This document shows positions 20,070 to 31,177 of a stretch of DNA of 64,000 bases, piece by piece. The notes below the pieces were generated by a model. It did no database searches. It was given only the letters and a program-made list of their open reading frames with translations, and was not told the origin of the DNA. The stretch lies in NCBI GenBank assembly GCA_022402445.1, contig JAKRSF010000004.1, positions 257,876 through 321,875 of the forward strand, in the 5' to 3' direction. The DNA comes from Cyanobacteriota bacterium. Lineage in GTDB: Bacteria > Cyanobacteriota > Cyanobacteriia > CACIAM-69d. The position numbers and the translations under genes are program-made. Position 1 is the stretch's first letter, and the number at the start of each line of letters is the position of its first letter.

Positions 20070-20522
20070 TTAGTTACCTCCAGGAATGGTTTGGATCGTC
20101 AGGGTTTCCGGCTGCTGAGCCCCATGGGGATGATCGCTGCCCGCATAGACCTTCAGCTTCGTGAACAGCTTGCGCCCGAGGGAATTCTTCGGCAGCATCC
20201 CCCGCACCGCCTGCTCGACGATCCGCTCCGGCAAACGCCCTTGCAGCTTCTCAAAGGTCTCCTCCTTCATCCCCCCGGGACGGCCCGAGTGGCGACGGTA
20301 GACCTTTTGCGATCGCTTTTTGCCCGTCACATCAATCTTGTCGGCATTGACCACCACCACGAAATCCCCCGTATCCAGGTGGGGCGTGTAGGTGGGCTTA
20401 TTTTTGCCCCGCAGGACCATGGCCACCTCGGTCGCCAAGCGGCCCAGGCGCTGCCCAGAGGCATCAACCACATACCACCGACGGTCGATGGTATCGAGGG
20501 AAGGAACGTGTGTTTTCGTCAT
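20070..20522 (-). CDS. rplM: 50S ribosomal protein L13
   Basis: 150 residues from ATG 20522 ([20 protein letters not shown]). Family motifs include [29 protein letters not shown] and [13 protein letters not shown]. An upstream ATG at 20558 adds 12 untypical residues and is not favoured. L13 is an early 50S assembly protein. Confidence 0.97.
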   Translation of the reverse strand: MTKTHVPSLDTIDRRWYVVDASGQRLGRLATEVAMVLRGKNKPTYTPHLDTGDFVVVVNADKIDVTGKKRSQKVYRRHSGRPGGMKEETFEKLQGRLPERIVEQAVRGMLPKNSLGRKLFTKLKVYAGSDHPHGAQQPETLTIQTIPGGN

Positions 20523-20632
20523 AGCCCAGAGTGGAAAAGTTGGAATAGAACGCTGCAAACTGAATCGCGGCCAAGCTGGGGAACCGGAGGTGGCCGCCGG
20601 AAACGGGGGTAACTCGCCTAGGGCCGGTGAGT

Positions 20633-21532
20633 CTAGCCTGTGGCAGGCACCAGGTAGCGGGGCAGGGCGTTGACCCCCAAATGCTCGAAGGGATTCTCAG
20701 GATACCCGATCGCCATCAGGCAAAGACCACAGGGCGGTGCCGCATATTTCACGTGATCGCGAGCCTCCTGTCGCCAGATTTCCGTGAAGCTCTCCGGCGA
20801 ATGCCAGCCGCGCCCCACCTGAACCAACATGCCCACCAGCAACCGCATCATGCCGTACAGAAAACCGCTCGCCTGCACCTCAATCTCCACGATCGCCCCG
20901 CGCCGCCGACACCACGCCTCCTGCACCTCCACCCAAGAATGGGGACGGTTCGACCCCGCCCGGTGGAACGCCGCCAAATGATGCCGCCCCACCAGCGGAT
21001 CCAACGCCGCCTGCATCCGCCCCTCATCCAGCGTCTCGTGGTAGTAGTGCCACGAAAACGGCGCAAGAAACAGATTCGGCCTCGCATCCGTATACAACGT
21101 ATAGCGATAGCGCCGCCAGGACGCCGAGAACCGCGCATGCCAGTCCGACGGCACCTCCGCCGACGCCAGCACAATCACATCCCCCGGCAGCCGAGTATTG
21201 AGCACATTGGCCCACTTCTGGGGCGGAATCGGACTGGCCACATCAAAATGACCCACCTGGGCCGCCGCATGGACCCCCGAATCCGTACGCCCCGCCCCGT
21301 GCAGCGTCACCGGATGACCCGCAAACGACGCGATCGTCGTCTCCAAATCCTCCTGCACGCTGCGATCGCGCGGTTGCCGCTGCCAGCCATGGAACCGAGT
21401 CCCCACATACTGAATCGCCAAAGCAATGCGCCGCTGCCCATGAGCCGACAGATCCAACCGATCAGACTGCTCCGACCGGCCCTCCCCGCCACTCACCGCC
21501 GCCACATCCATCGCCCCAGCCACCTCAGCCAT
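20633..21532 (-). CDS. truA: tRNA pseudouridine(38-40) synthase TruA
   Basis: 299 residues with [13 protein letters not shown], the catalytic [13 protein letters not shown] (nucleophile Asp), RYRYTLYT and [14 protein letters not shown]. It modifies U38-40 of the tRNA anticodon arm. The first 33 residues precede the usual start of the fold, so the true start could be internal. It sits between rplQ and rplM as in many cyanobacteria. Confidence 0.96.
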   Translation of the reverse strand: MAEVAGAMDVAAVSGGEGRSEQSDRLDLSAHGQRRIALAIQYVGTRFHGWQRQPRDRSVQEDLETTIASFAGHPVTLHGAGRTDSGVHAAAQVGHFDVASPIPPQKWANVLNTRLPGDVIVLASAEVPSDWHARFSASWRRYRYTLYTDARPNLFLAPFSWHYYHETLDEGRMQAALDPLVGRHHLAAFHRAGSNRPHSWVEVQEAWCRRRGAIVEIEVQASGFLYGMMRLLVGMLVQVGRGWHSPESFTEIWRQEARDHVKYAAPPCGLCLMAIGYPENPFEHLGVNALPRYLVPATG

Positions 21533-21551
21533 CGGATCTCAACCCTTGACC

Positions 21552-21902
21552 CTACACCAGCTCAATAATGGCCATCTCAGCATTATCCCCACGGCGAGGC
21601 ACCGTCCGCAGAATCCGCGTATAGCCCCCCTCCCGCTGCCCGTAGCGCTCCTCAGCACCCGCAAACAGCGCATGGACCAACTGCTTATCGTAGAGATAAC
21701 CCAACGCACGACGGCGGGCATTCAAAGACCCATCCTTCGCCAATTGAATAATTCGATCCGCCTCCGAACGAACCGCCCTAGCCCGGGCCTTCGTCGTCTT
21801 AATTTGACCATTGCGGATTAGCTCGGTCGTCAGCGACCGCAGGAGGGCGCGGCGCTGGTCCGCAGGCTTACCGAGCTTAGGAACGCGGCGACTGTGACGC
21901 AT
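21552..21902 (-). CDS. rplQ: 50S ribosomal protein L17
   Basis: 116 residues beginning [20 protein letters not shown], with [18 protein letters not shown], the L17 signature. The usual position directly downstream of rpoA is kept (120-base gap). L17 lines the 50S tunnel exit side. Confidence 0.98.
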   Translation of the reverse strand: MRHSRRVPKLGKPADQRRALLRSLTTELIRNGQIKTTKARARAVRSEADRIIQLAKDGSLNARRRALGYLYDKQLVHALFAGAEERYGQREGGYTRILRTVPRRGDNAEMAIIELV

Positions 21903-22022
21903 AGCTCTTTACTGTTTAACTGACCAAACAATCATGGTATCAGACTATTCCTTCCCATAGACCGGAAAGGCTTGACAACCGAACATCCCCAACCTAGAAA
22001 CCACCCCATAAAGAAGCAGCAA

Positions 22023-22964
22023 CTACTTGGCGACCTTCTCCTGGGGCAACGTAATCCCCAGACGACGTTGGAGCGCTTCAATCACCTCCTCCGCCGACTT
22101 TTGACCAAAGTTCTTGATCTCCAGCAGATCCTCCTGGGTAAACTCCAGCAAATCCGCCACCGTATTGATCTGCGCCCGCTTCAAGCAGTTGTACGCCCGC
22201 ACCGACAGTTGCAACTCCTCAATCGGAATCTGGCTGCTCGGATCCTGGTTATCCTTCTGCTCGCTCGGCGTTGCTTCCAGGGTGAAATCCTTCAGCGGAT
22301 TGAATAAATCCACCAAAATCGTCGCCGCCTGACTCAACGCCTGCTGGGGCGAAATGCTGCCATTGGTCCAAATCTCCAGCACCAGGCGATCCTGCTCCGT
22401 GGACTCGCCCACCCGGGCATCCTCCACCGAATAGTTCACCTTCCGCACCGGCATGAACACCGCATCAATTTGCAGGAAATCAATGGCCCCAGACTCTTCC
22501 TGGCGGCGTTCCACGGACTCATAGCCGTAGCCCCGCTCCACCCGGAATTCCATCTCCAGGGTCGCTCCCTCCGCCAACGACGCGATGTACTGGGTCGGAT
22601 CGACCACCTCCACCTCCGTCGGCAGATCAAACGACTCCGCCGTCACCACCGAAGGCCCCTTGGCCAGCAACCGACCGATTTGCGGCTGGTTAGAATGGCT
22701 ACGGAGCACCAGCTCTTTCATGTTGAGCAGGATATCGAGCACATCCTCCCGCACCCCCGGCACGGTGGAAAATTCGTGGCTCACGCCAGCAATCCGCACG
22801 GAGGTGACGGAGGTGCCCTCTAGGTTAGACAGCAACACCCGACGCAGGGCATTGCCGACCGTGGTGCCCTGACCGCGATCAAGGGGCCCCAGCACGAATT
22901 TGCTGTACTGATTGCGACTAATGTCGTTGTTGGATTCAACGCACTCAATCTGAAACTGCGGCAC
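22023..22964 (-). CDS. rpoA: RNA polymerase subunit alpha
   Basis: The start is GTG 22964: cyanobacterial RpoA begins with PQFQIECVES, and a GGAGG ribosome-binding site sits just upstream. The in-frame ATGs further upstream (to 23090) lie before that site. This gives 313 residues. The N-terminal domain has VGNALRRVLLSNLEG (assembly with beta subunits). A linker follows, and the C-terminal domain has ELQLSVRAYNCLKRAQIN and LEIKNFGQKSAEEV for UP-element and activator contact. Confidence 0.97.
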   Translation of the reverse strand: MPQFQIECVESNNDISRNQYSKFVLGPLDRGQGTTVGNALRRVLLSNLEGTSVTSVRIAGVSHEFSTVPGVREDVLDILLNMKELVLRSHSNQPQIGRLLAKGPSVVTAESFDLPTEVEVVDPTQYIASLAEGATLEMEFRVERGYGYESVERRQEESGAIDFLQIDAVFMPVRKVNYSVEDARVGESTEQDRLVLEIWTNGSISPQQALSQAATILVDLFNPLKDFTLEATPSEQKDNQDPSSQIPIEELQLSVRAYNCLKRAQINTVADLLEFTQEDLLEIKNFGQKSAEEVIEALQRRLGITLPQEKVAK

Positions 22965-23124
22965 GATGTAGCCTCCCAGCCCGCTGTCAATTACCGATGG
23001 CTGCCATGGGGGCAGCCCTGCCCCGTGGGACGTATGGATGGCCATCCGATGGCCTTGGCCAAAACGACAACAAGCGCTCCCCCGAACCACATTCAGAGGA
23101 TCGCTCGCGTCGATTGGATCGGCC

Positions 23125-23520
23125 CTACACGCGACGGCGCTTCGGCGGACGGCAGCCGTTATGGGGAATTGGCGTCACGTCGCGGATCAGCGTGATTTCG
23201 AGACCGGCCCCCTGCAGGGCGCGGATGGCGGTTTCACGGCCGGAGCCGGGACCGGTGACCATGACTTCCGTCTGGCGCATGCCCTGCTCGACGGCGCGGC
23301 GGGCGGCGGACTCAGCGGCGGTCTGGGCGGCGAAGGGGGTGCCTTTTTTGGCCCCTTTGAAGCCGCTGGAACCGGCGGAGGCCCAGGAAATGACGTCACC
23401 CTTGAGGTCGGTGATGGTGACGATGGTGTTGTTGAACGTCGATTGGATGTGGGCCACACCGCTGGGGACGTTCTTTTTCTGCTTGCGGGAACCCGATCGC
23501 TTCGGGGATTGTTTTGCCAT
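23125..23520 (-). CDS. rpsK: 30S ribosomal protein S11
   Basis: 131 residues from ATG 23520 ([16 protein letters not shown]). A TTG three codons upstream is possible but less likely. Motifs are [29 protein letters not shown] and the C-terminal [13 protein letters not shown]11 contacts mRNA in the platform. Confidence 0.98.
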   Translation of the reverse strand: MAKQSPKRSGSRKQKKNVPSGVAHIQSTFNNTIVTITDLKGDVISWASAGSSGFKGAKKGTPFAAQTAAESAARRAVEQGMRQTEVMVTGPGSGRETAIRALQGAGLEITLIRDVTPIPHNGCRPPKRRRV

Positions 23521-23584
23521 GGCTGCCAACTACCTAACTGCTGCTTCGATGGTCGATTAATGGGGGGGGCGACAAGGGGCGAGA

Positions 23585-23965
23585 TTACTTTCTCGGTGCC
23601 TTCTTCTTCCCTGCCACGGTGCGGCGGCCGCCCCGACGGGTCCGGGCGTTGGTGCGGGTCCGCTGGCCGCGCACGGGCAGGCCGGCCCGGTGACGGCGAC
23701 CCCGGTAGCAGCCGATATCCATCAACCGTTTGATGGACATGGCTTCAAAACGCCGCAGGTCCCCTTCGATCTGATAGTTCTGTTCGACTTCGGCGCGCAG
23801 TGCGGTGACGTCACTGTCGCTGAGGTCTTTGATGCGGGTGTCCGGGTTGACCCCGGTTGCCGCCAAGATTTGCTTTGATCGGGTGAGGCCAACGCCGTAA
23901 ATGTACGTTAGGCCGATTTCAACCCGCTTGTCGCGAGGTAAGTCTACTCCAGCAATCCGTGCCAC
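23585..23965 (-). CDS. rpsM: 30S ribosomal protein S13
   Basis: 126 residues beginning [24 protein letters not shown], with [19 protein letters not shown] and a basic KKAPRK tail. S13 is in the 30S head and contacts P-site tRNA and L5. It follows rpmJ in the usual alpha-operon order. Confidence 0.98.
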   Translation of the reverse strand: MARIAGVDLPRDKRVEIGLTYIYGVGLTRSKQILAATGVNPDTRIKDLSDSDVTALRAEVEQNYQIEGDLRRFEAMSIKRLMDIGCYRGRRHRAGLPVRGQRTRTNARTRRGGRRTVAGKKKAPRK

Positions 23966-24132
23966 GCCTGTTAGGTCTCCCTAATCAACCACTCAACAAT
24001 GTTTCGATTGAATTTTGTTTCCTTCTGGAAACGGGGGTAGCGCTGCTGTCTCTGTCGAGAGCGCCCGTCGCTACCCCGTCGGGGGCTTGGGGAGTCGGTG
24101 TCCCCGCTGTGCGCGATCGCGCGTTCAGCGTT

Positions 24133-24246
24133 TTAGCCCTGCCGTTGCTTGTGCTTCGGGTTCGAGCAGATGACCATGACCCGGCCCCGACGACGGATGA
24201 CCCGGCATTTGTCACACATTTTCCGAACGGACGCTCTGACTTTCAT
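24133..24246 (-). CDS. rpmJ: 50S ribosomal protein L36
   Basis: The 37-residue ORF reads [19 protein letters not shown] then a basic C-terminus ending [10 protein letters not shown]. It keeps all four zinc ligands (Cys11, Cys14, Cys27, His32), the C+ form. It lies between infA and rpsM. Confidence 0.97.
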   Translation of the reverse strand: MKVRASVRKMCDKCRVIRRRGRVMVICSNPKHKQRQG

Positions 24247-24350
24247 GGTTTTTGCAAAGTCTACAAACTTTAGATGGTAGCACTACGAACGGGACGATTG
24301 AAAGCGTCCACAGGAAGGGCAAACGGAGGGGTTTGCCTGGGTTGGAGGGT

Positions 24351-24578
24351 CTATCGCTTGTTTTTGAGGCGATAGGTGATCCGCCCTTTGGTCAGGTCAT
24401 AGGGCGTGAGCTCCACTTTGACGCGATCGCCGGGCAGGATTTTGATGTAGTTCCGCCGAATCTTTCCCGAGATGTGGGCTAGGACATTGAACCCGTTGTC
24501 GAGATCGACGCGGAACATCGCGTTGGGGAGGGATTCTGTGACCGTACCCTCCATTTCGATGAGGTCTTGCTTGGACAA
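24351..24578 (-). CDS. infA: Translation initiation factor IF-1
   Basis: The 75-residue OB-fold protein begins [20 protein letters not shown] and continues [20 protein letters not shown] and [20 protein letters not shown], full family length. The only start that gives the conserved N-terminus is TTG at 24576-24578, preceded by a strong GGAGG. A non-ATG start on an initiation factor gene may be regulatory. IF-1 binds the 30S A site during initiation. Confidence 0.96.
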   Translation of the reverse strand: MSKQDLIEMEGTVTESLPNAMFRVDLDNGFNVLAHISGKIRRNYIKILPGDRVKVELTPYDLTKGRITYRLKNKR

Positions 24579-24681
24579 TGGGAGGATCCTCCGGGGAAAG
24601 CTGCAAGGACTGGGGGTGAAATGCGGATTTTTATCGGGGAACTGAAAAAGGTGGAATTAATCGAATTTAAAGGGCGCTCCG

Positions 24682-25248
24682 TTAGGGCGCGATCGCATCC
24701 TTGAGCCGCTGGGTAACTTCGGCCATGGGGGCGTCGCCATCGATGGAGATGAGGGCGGGGCGATCACCGTAGAAATCCACGATGGGGGCGGTGTTTTCGT
24801 GGAATACCTGGAGACGCCGCTCAATGACTTCACGGGTGTCGTCGCTGCGCCCTTGATCCTGCCCCCGGGCCAGCAGCCGCTCGATGAGCACCGCGTCATC
24901 CACCTTGAGGTTAATGATGCGATCGCTAGTTTGTCCCATGGCCTCTAGCAGCTCATCCAACTGGCGGGCCTGGGCCACGTTGCGGGGGAACCCATCGAGG
25001 ATCCAACCCTGGGCGGTGTCGGTCTGGCTGAGGCGATCGCGGATCATATCCAGGATCAAGCTATCGGGCACCAGATCCCCACGATCCATGTAATCCTTCG
25101 CCTTTTGGCCCAGGGGCGTTTGGTTCGCCACGGAATCGCGCAGAATATCCCCCGTCGAAATGTGGGGGATCCCCAGCCAGTCCGCCAGCACCTTTGCCTG
25201 GGTGCCCTTACCGGCCCCAGGGGGGCCAAGGAAAATCAATCTCGTCAC
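24682..25248 (-). CDS. adk: Adenylate kinase
   Basis: 188 residues with P-loop [10 protein letters not shown] at 8-17, [17 protein letters not shown] and a short LID segment ([12 protein letters not shown]) lacking zinc Cys, the short bacterial form. It interconverts ATP+AMP and 2 ADP. Its ATG overlaps the secY stop by four bases, so translation is coupled. Confidence 0.98.
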   Translation of the reverse strand: MTRLIFLGPPGAGKGTQAKVLADWLGIPHISTGDILRDSVANQTPLGQKAKDYMDRGDLVPDSLILDMIRDRLSQTDTAQGWILDGFPRNVAQARQLDELLEAMGQTSDRIINLKVDDAVLIERLLARGQDQGRSDDTREVIERRLQVFHENTAPIVDFYGDRPALISIDGDAPMAEVTQRLKDAIAP

Positions 25249-26570
25249 TGTTTCACCATGCCTTCATAACGCTGCGAGATCACGTAGGTTTGCACCTGCT
25301 TGGCCGTATCGATCGCCACCCCCACAATGATCAGGAATGAGGTCGCCCCAAGCCCCTGGAAGGTCCGGATATTCGTCGCGCTCTCCACCGCCGTCGGCAA
25401 AAAGGCCACCAACCCCAAGAAGATTGCCCCCAGGAAGGTCAACCGGTCCAAAATCTGCTGGATCCGCCGACTCGTCGCCTGCCCCGGTCGGATGCCCGGA
25501 ATACTGGCCCCCATCTTTTTCAGGTTCTGGGCCATGTCCACCGGATTCACCACCAGGGACGCATAGAAATAGCTGAAGAACAGGATCAGCACCAGGTACA
25601 CCAGGGCGTAGAGCCAAGGGGTCACACCGGTAGGGCTGAGGTAGCTCGCCGCCCGGGCCAGCAGTTCATTGTTCGTAAACTGGGCCAGGGACGCGGGCAG
25701 CACCAGCACCGCCGTCGCGAAAATGATCGGCATCACGCCCCCCTGGTTGAGGCGCAGGGGCAAATAGCTGCTGCGCTCCGGGTAGCTGCGGCGACCCACC
25801 TGGCGACGGGCCGACACGATCGGAATCCGCCGCGCCCCCTCCTGCACAAACACAATCCCCACGATCGTCGCCAAAAAGGCCAGCATCAGGATCACAATGC
25901 CGCCGATGGTCTCGCGATCGCCGTTTTGGGCCAGCTCCAGGGTTTGCCCCACCGCCCGGGGGAACGTGGACACAATATTGATAAAAATCAACAGGGACGC
26001 CCCATTGCCGATGCCCCGCTCCGTGATCAGTTCCCCGATCCACATCACGAACATCGATCCCGCCGTCAGGGCCAGCACCGCCTTAATGCCAAACAGCAGC
26101 CCCGGATCCGGCACCACCCCCGGCAGGTTCGACACCCACAGGGCAATGCCCACACTCTGGATCACCGCCCAGCCCAGGGCCACATAGCGGGTGATCTGGG
26201 AAATCTTACGACGCCCCGCCTCCCCCTCATTCTTCTGTAGATCCTCCAGGGAAGGCAGGGCCGCCGTCAGCAACTGGATGATGATCGAAGCGTTGATAAA
26301 CGGCAGGATCCCCAGGGCGAAAATCCCCAGGGCCGACAGGCCGCCACCGGAAAAAATATCTAGAAATCCGACGATTCCCCCCAGTTGGCTGTTCTCGATC
26401 GCCTGGGTGAAGGCCACCCGATCGATGCCTGGAACCGGCAGAAAAATGCCCAATCTTACAAGGATTAATAGGCCCACCGTAACCAGAACACGACCCCGCA
26501 GACCCGCCGCTTGGGCCATCTGCAAAAAGGTTTCTTGAGCGGTGGGCTTTCGATCTCGACTGACAACCAT
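25245..26570 (-). CDS. secY: Preprotein translocase subunit SecY
   Basis: The 441-residue protein has ten hydrophobic segments. Family motifs include [32 protein letters not shown] (plug and TM2), the cytosolic loop QEGARRIPI and [20 protein letters not shown]. SecY forms the channel of the Sec translocon. In cyanobacteria one SecY serves both plasma and thylakoid membranes. Confidence 0.98.
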   Translation of the reverse strand: MVVSRDRKPTAQETFLQMAQAAGLRGRVLVTVGLLILVRLGIFLPVPGIDRVAFTQAIENSQLGGIVGFLDIFSGGGLSALGIFALGILPFINASIIIQLLTAALPSLEDLQKNEGEAGRRKISQITRYVALGWAVIQSVGIALWVSNLPGVVPDPGLLFGIKAVLALTAGSMFVMWIGELITERGIGNGASLLIFINIVSTFPRAVGQTLELAQNGDRETIGGIVILMLAFLATIVGIVFVQEGARRIPIVSARRQVGRRSYPERSSYLPLRLNQGGVMPIIFATAVLVLPASLAQFTNNELLARAASYLSPTGVTPWLYALVYLVLILFFSYFYASLVVNPVDMAQNLKKMGASIPGIRPGQATSRRIQQILDRLTFLGAIFLGLVAFLPTAVESATNIRTFQGLGATSFLIIVGVAIDTAKQVQTYVISQRYEGMVKQ

Positions 26571-26725
26571 AGCCGCAGCACTGTGAAGTAGGAGGAATTA
26601 ACGGAGCCCTTTCATCTTAGGTAATCCACGGGGAAAGCGACGTAAAACTCGCCTGCGGGCCATGGGAGACTGACCCCGAAACGTGGATCGTTCCGTCGCC
26701 CTCATCCCCGCCGCAAGCGAGATCC

Positions 26726-27169
26726 CTAAGCCACCGTGCAGGTGCCGCCCGCCGCCTCGATTTTTTGCCGCGCCGAGGCGGTGAAGGCCGCCGCTTCAAC
26801 GGTCAGGGCTACGCTCAGTTCGCCGTGGCCCAGGATTTTCAGGGGGCCGTCATTGGTGGTGACGATGCCCGCATCCATCAGGGACCCCAGGTTGACGGCG
26901 CTGCCAGCGGCCAGATCCGCCAAGCGGCCCACGTTGATGATGGTGAACTGCTTCGGATTCACCAAGGGGAAGTGCTTGAGTTTGGGCACCCGGCGGTACA
27001 GGGGCATTTGACCCCCTTCAAACCCAGGGCGGGTGCCGCTACCGGAGCGGGATTTTTGACCCCGCATCCCGAAGCCGCAGCTTGCGCCTTGGCCGGCGGA
27101 GATGCCGCGACCGACCCGGCGGCGGCGTTTGGTGGAACCCTCTTGAGGGCGGGCGTCTTCGATTCTCAT
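26726..27169 (-). CDS. rplO: 50S ribosomal protein L15
   Basis: 147 residues from ATG 27169 ([20 protein letters not shown]). The Gly-rich segment [19 protein letters not shown] and the C-terminal [19 protein letters not shown] are typical. The frame is open further upstream to 27250, but that part is not family sequence. Confidence 0.97.
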   Translation of the reverse strand: MRIEDARPQEGSTKRRRRVGRGISAGQGASCGFGMRGQKSRSGSGTRPGFEGGQMPLYRRVPKLKHFPLVNPKQFTIINVGRLADLAAGSAVNLGSLMDAGIVTTNDGPLKILGHGELSVALTVEAAAFTASARQKIEAAGGTCTVA

Positions 27170-27265
27170 GTTCTTTAACCGTTGTGGCGCTCTGTTCAGG
27201 GGGGCGATCGCGCGGGCAACCGCCGGGGGAATAGCTCGAAAGGAGGACAACCTTAACGATCGCAG

Positions 27266-27286
27266 CCTAGGGATCCATCCCCTAGG
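27266..27286 (-). other. Hairpin in the rpsE-rplO intercistronic gap
   Basis: CCTAGGG (27266-27272) and CCCTAGG (27280-27286) form a perfect 7-bp stem with a 7-base loop. No T-run follows, so it is more likely an mRNA processing or stability element than a terminator. The 180-base gap holds no gene; it sits where rpmD (L30) is in other bacteria. Confidence 0.45.
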
Positions 27287-27349
27287 GCTTCAGGGAACCT
27301 TGACCTATAAGGAAGCCGCGATCGCGACCCCCCAGCAGGTCATGCCACC

Positions 27350-27874
27350 CTAGGAGGCGTACAGCTTTTCGATGGGCACATCGCGATCGGCAGCGATGTC
27401 CGTGAACGTGCGCAAGCGATCCAAGGCATCGATCGCCGCCCGAGCATTATTCAGAGGATTGCTCGAACCCAACTGCTTCGCCAGCACGTTCTTCACGCCC
27501 GCCAGCTCCAGCACGGTCCGCACCGCACCCCCAGCAATTACCCCGGTACCCGGAGCCGCCGGACGCACCATCACCTTCGCACCACCCCCAAACCCATTGG
27601 TGGGGTGAGGAATCGTGCTGCCCTTGATGATGGGCACATCCACCAGGTTCTTCTTACCGTCCGCAACGCCCTTCTTCACGGCCCCGATCACGTCAGCGGC
27701 TTTACCCACCCCGACGCCCACCTGGCCCTGCTCGTTACCGACCACCACAATGGCCCGGAAACTCAGCTTTTTACCGCCCTTGACCACCTTGGTGACCCGG
27801 CGGATTTGCACCACCCGCTCTTGCCAATCCGACTCTTTTTCGCGGCTGCGGCTGCTCTTGCGACGATTTGCCAT
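27350..27874 (-). CDS. rpsE: 30S ribosomal protein S5
   Basis: 174 residues with [37 protein letters not shown] and [21 protein letters not shown]5 contributes to decoding accuracy near the mRNA entry site. The N-terminus ([20 protein letters not shown]) is of cyanobacterial length. Confidence 0.98.
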   Translation of the reverse strand: MANRRKSSRSREKESDWQERVVQIRRVTKVVKGGKKLSFRAIVVVGNEQGQVGVGVGKAADVIGAVKKGVADGKKNLVDVPIIKGSTIPHPTNGFGGGAKVMVRPAAPGTGVIAGGAVRTVLELAGVKNVLAKQLGSSNPLNNARAAIDALDRLRTFTDIAADRDVPIEKLYAS

Positions 27875-27901
27875 CGAGAGATCCTCCTAATTCCCAGTGC
27901 T

Positions 27902-28267
27902 CTAGAACTCCAGTCCGGCCTCGCGAGCCGCTTCCGCCAGGGCCTTCACACGACCGTGGTACAGATTACCGCCGCGATCAAACACCACCTGCTCGATGCC
28001 CTGGGCCTTGGCCCGCTCCGCCACCAATTTGCCCACGGCAACGGAAGCATCGCAGGTGGCACCATTGCCCTCGACCTGGGTCCGCACGTCGGGATCGACG
28101 GTGGACGCGGAGACGAGGGTGTGGTGTTTCGTATCGTCGATGATCTGGGCGTAGATATGCTGGTTGGACCGAAATACGCACAGTCTGGGCCGCTCCGGCG
28201 TACCGGAAACCTTGCGGCGGACCCGCCGGTGGCGGCGGCGCACCAATTCCTTGCGACTGACACTCAT
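27902..28267 (-). CDS. rplR: 50S ribosomal protein L18
   Basis: 121 residues starting [20 protein letters not shown], with [20 protein letters not shown] and the C-terminal [20 protein letters not shown]. It binds 5S rRNA. The start overlaps the rplF stop by one base. Confidence 0.98.
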   Translation of the reverse strand: MSVSRKELVRRRHRRVRRKVSGTPERPRLCVFRSNQHIYAQIIDDTKHHTLVSASTVDPDVRTQVEGNGATCDASVAVGKLVAERAKAQGIEQVVFDRGGNLYHGRVKALAEAAREAGLEF

Positions 28268-28806
28268 TATTTCTTACCTGTCTTACCTGCCTTGCGTCGA
28301 ACCACTTCGCCTTGATAGCGAATTCCTTTGCCCTTGTAGGGTTCTGGCGGACGAACGGCACGGATTCGCGCGGCCGTGTTGCCGACAATCTCTTTGTCAA
28401 TGCCGGAGACGAGCACGTTGGTGTTGTTCTCGACGGCGAACTGAATGCCCTCGGGGGCAGGGATTTCCACCGGGTGGCTGTAGCCCACAATCAGGGTGAT
28501 GCTGTTGCCCTGGGATTGGGCGCGGTAGCCGACCCCTTGGATTTCCAGACGGCGCTGGAAGCCGGTGGAAACGCCATCCACCATGTTGGCCAGCAGGGTG
28601 CGGCACAGGCCGTGGCGCTGGCGGGCGGGGCGGGATTCGTCCCGACGGATGACTTGAATGGTTTCCCCTTCCTGTTCAAACAGAACTTCGGGGGGAAAGG
28701 TCCGGGTGAGTTCGCCCTTAGGCCCCTTCACGGTCACGGTTTGGCCGTCAAAGGCGACGGTTACTTTTGCCGGGATGGGGACGGGGCGCTTGCCAATACG
28801 CGACAT
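28267..28806 (-). CDS. rplF: 50S ribosomal protein L6
   Basis: 179 residues beginning [20 protein letters not shown], with two L6 repeats and the C-terminal signature [21 protein letters not shown]6 lies near the GTPase-associated centre. Confidence 0.98.
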   Translation of the reverse strand: MSRIGKRPVPIPAKVTVAFDGQTVTVKGPKGELTRTFPPEVLFEQEGETIQVIRRDESRPARQRHGLCRTLLANMVDGVSTGFQRRLEIQGVGYRAQSQGNSITLIVGYSHPVEIPAPEGIQFAVENNTNVLVSGIDKEIVGNTAARIRAVRPPEPYKGKGIRYQGEVVRRKAGKTGKK

Positions 28807-28848
28807 GTTGATCGCTCCTCCAATTGCCTTACTATCGCCAACCGCGCC

Positions 28849-29250
28849 TTACCAAACGAAGCAGAGGACTTCGCCGCCGACCCCTTCGCGACGGGCGTCG
28901 CGATCGGTCATGATGCCCTTTGAGGTGGAGATGATGGCGATGCCAATCCCACCGAGGACGCGCGGCAGCTCTCGCTTGTTGGAATACACGCGCAAGCCGG
29001 GTTTGCTGATGCGCTTGAGGGAGGTGATGATGGGACGGCGCTGTTTGCCTTTGTATTTCAAGGCGATGACGAGCGATCGCTTAACCCCTTCTCCCGTTTC
29101 TTCGACCCCAGCCACGAACCCTTCTGACTGAAGGACTTGGGCAATGCTTCGGGTCAGGTTCGTCGCAGGAACTTGCGTCGTTTGATGACGCGCCAAGCTC
29201 GCATTTCTAATGCGAGTCAGCATATCTGCAATCGGATCATTAACTGCCAT
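28849..29250 (-). CDS. rpsH: 30S ribosomal protein S8
   Basis: 133 residues: N-terminal [18 protein letters not shown] and C-terminal [21 protein letters not shown]8 binds 16S helix 21 and in E. coli is the spc-operon repressor. A target site in this leader was not identified. Confidence 0.98.
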   Translation of the reverse strand: MAVNDPIADMLTRIRNASLARHQTTQVPATNLTRSIAQVLQSEGFVAGVEETGEGVKRSLVIALKYKGKQRRPIITSLKRISKPGLRVYSNKRELPRVLGGIGIAIISTSKGIMTDRDARREGVGGEVLCFVW

Positions 29251-29273
29251 ACTTCGCTCCTTGCAACGGTGAC

Positions 29274-29819
29274 TTAGCTCTCCCGAAAGGGCATTCCCAT
29301 TTCTTTGAGAAGGGCTCGACCTTCTTCATCGGTCTGGGCGGTGGTGATGATGGAAATGTCCATCCCGCGGATTTGATCGATGCTGTCGTAGTCGATCTCT
29401 GGGAAGATCAACTGCTCCCGCAAACCCAGGGAGTAGTTGCCACGACCGTCGAAGCTTTTGGGGCTGATCCCACGGAAGTCGCGAATACGGGGCAAGCTCA
29501 GGGAAATGAGGCGATCAAGGAAGTTGTACATCTTCTGCGATCGCAGGGTCACCATGATGCCGACGGGCATACCTTGACGGAGCTTGAAGCCCGCGATCGC
29601 CTTTTTGGCCCGGGTGACCACCGGCTTTTGACCGGTGATGGTGGCGATTTCCTCTAGGGAAGATTCGAGGGCCTTCGCATTCTGGGAGGCCTCCCCGAGG
29701 CCCCGGTTGACAACAACCTTGACCACCTTGGGGACCTGGTGGATGTTCTCGTACTGAAACTGCTCCATGAGTTTCGGCACGATCGTGTCTTGATAGAGTT
29801 TTTTCAGTCGTGGTGCCAT
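29274..29819 (-). CDS. rplE: 50S ribosomal protein L5
   Basis: 181 residues from ATG 29819 ([20 protein letters not shown]). Motifs include [39 protein letters not shown] and [20 protein letters not shown]. An ATG-extended frame upstream (29852) is not conserved. L5 binds 5S rRNA and P-site tRNA. Confidence 0.98.
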   Translation of the reverse strand: MAPRLKKLYQDTIVPKLMEQFQYENIHQVPKVVKVVVNRGLGEASQNAKALESSLEEIATITGQKPVVTRAKKAIAGFKLRQGMPVGIMVTLRSQKMYNFLDRLISLSLPRIRDFRGISPKSFDGRGNYSLGLREQLIFPEIDYDSIDQIRGMDISIITTAQTDEEGRALLKEMGMPFRES

Positions 29820-29922
29820 AGCTGCTACTGTTCGCGCATAACGCATTACCAAGGGAACGGGTCGCTAGTGGGGGCCTGGAACCGGGCGGTCGGGGGCTGA
29901 TCCCTAGCGTTCCGCATCGGAA

Positions 29923-30300
29923 TTAGTCGATAATTTCGCCCGTTTTTTTGAGCATTCGCACCTTACGGCCATCCTCGGTCAGGGTGTAGCAGATGCGGCT
30001 GGCAACCTTTTCCTTTTCCGAATACAGCATCACGTTGGAGCTGTGGATGGGAAATTCCCGGCGTTCAATGCTGCCGGATTCCCCTTCGGCGGTGGGTTTG
30101 ATGTGCTTGGTTTTGAGGTTGACGTCCTTGACGAGCACTTGGCTGGTGGTGGGCATCACCTGGAGAACTTCGCCGACTTTCCCCTTGTCCTTACCGGAGA
30201 TCACCTGCACGGTGTCGCCCTTTTTGACGTGCATTTTGTGGCGCACGGGCTTGCCGTTGGCATTGATCTTCTTGAGTCGGCTGTTGGTACGCATGGCCAT
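29923..30300 (-). CDS. rplX: 50S ribosomal protein L24
   Basis: 125 residues with the KOW segment [20 protein letters not shown]. The start at 30300 abuts the rplN stop directly; an ATG two codons later is equally possible. L24 initiates 50S assembly. Confidence 0.97.
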   Translation of the reverse strand: MAMRTNSRLKKINANGKPVRHKMHVKKGDTVQVISGKDKGKVGEVLQVMPTTSQVLVKDVNLKTKHIKPTAEGESGSIERREFPIHSSNVMLYSEKEKVASRICYTLTEDGRKVRMLKKTGEIID

Positions 30301-30669
30301 TTACAGCACCTCCGGGGCGAGGGAAACAATCTTGAGGAAGTTCTTGTCGCGCAGTTCCCGGGCGATGGGGCCAAAGACGCGGGTGCCGCGAGGGTTCCCT
30401 TCCTTGTTGATGATGACCGCCGCGTTGTCGTCGAAGCGGATGCTCATGCCGCTGTCGCGACGGATGTTTTTCTTGGTGCGGACGATGACGGCGCGCACCA
30501 CGTCGGAGCGCTTGACGGCCATGTTGGGGATGGCGTCCTTGACGACGCCGATAATCACGTCCCCGACGAAGCCATAGCGGCGGTTGCCGCCCCCGACGAC
30601 GCGGATGCACATGATTTTGCGGGCACCGCTGTTATCCGCCACATTGAGAATCGTTTCTTGCTGGATCAT
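30301..30669 (-). CDS. rplN: 50S ribosomal protein L14
   Basis: 122 residues beginning [20 protein letters not shown], with [20 protein letters not shown] and [20 protein letters not shown], the complete L14 family pattern. It forms a subunit bridge with 16S rRNA. Confidence 0.98.
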   Translation of the reverse strand: MIQQETILNVADNSGARKIMCIRVVGGGNRRYGFVGDVIIGVVKDAIPNMAVKRSDVVRAVIVRTKKNIRRDSGMSIRFDDNAAVIINKEGNPRGTRVFGPIARELRDKNFLKIVSLAPEVL

Positions 30670-30674
30670 CGAAC

Positions 30675-30923
30675 CTACCTCGGGGCGCTTTCGAGAATGT
30701 CGGCAACGGCCCAGCGCTTGGAACGGCTCAGGGGGCGGGTCTCACGAATCCGCACGCGATCGCCAATTCGGCACTGGTTTTCTTCGTCATGGGCTTTGTA
30801 ACGGCGCGTGCGAACCACAATCTTGCCGTACTTCGGGTGGGCGGCGCGGTTTTCGACCGCCACCACCACCGTCTTGTCCATCTTGTCGCTCACTACGCGA
30901 CCAACCCGTTCTTTAACTGCCAT
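30675..30923 (-). CDS. rpsQ: 30S ribosomal protein S17
   Basis: 82 residues: [20 protein letters not shown], then [20 protein letters not shown] and [15 protein letters not shown]. It is an OB-fold early 16S binder and follows rpmC by 6 bases. Confidence 0.98.
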   Translation of the reverse strand: MAVKERVGRVVSDKMDKTVVVAVENRAAHPKYGKIVVRTRRYKAHDEENQCRIGDRVRIRETRPLSRSKRWAVADILESAPR

Positions 30924-30929
30924 AGGGCT

Positions 30930-31172
30930 TTACTCCTCTTGCGCTGCGGCGGACGATTCGGACTGGGGGGCGATCGCCAACTGACGCTCGCGCTCCACCG
31001 TCAGTAGCTGCGACAGTTCATGCTTGGCGTGCGTGAACTCGTGGGGCTTGACCTCCTGACGGGTGGCCCGCTTCATGCGCAGTTGGAACAGTTGTTGTTT
31101 AATGGCCAGGATGCGATCGCCCAGGGCGCGATCATCTAAAGCTCTGGCATCAGCAATCTTCGGAAGAGACAT
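30930..31172 (-). CDS. rpmC: 50S ribosomal protein L29
   Basis: 80 residues, two-helix L29: DDRALGDRILAIKQQLFQLR and EFTHAKHELSQLLTVERERQ. The Ala/Ser/Glu tail is typical of cyanobacteria. L29 lies at the peptide exit next to L23. Confidence 0.96.
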   Translation of the reverse strand: MSLPKIADARALDDRALGDRILAIKQQLFQLRMKRATRQEVKPHEFTHAKHELSQLLTVERERQLAIAPQSESSAAAQEE

Positions 31173-31177
31173 AGACC

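Noticed and set aside
20627-21568. 313-codon plus-strand reading frame
   Set aside because: It is the antisense shadow of truA, with no family motif.
27170-27349. Possible rpmD (L30) or remnant between rpsE and rplO
   Set aside because: The gap has the right length, but all minus-strand frames have early stops and no L30 motif; L30 is normally absent in cyanobacteria.
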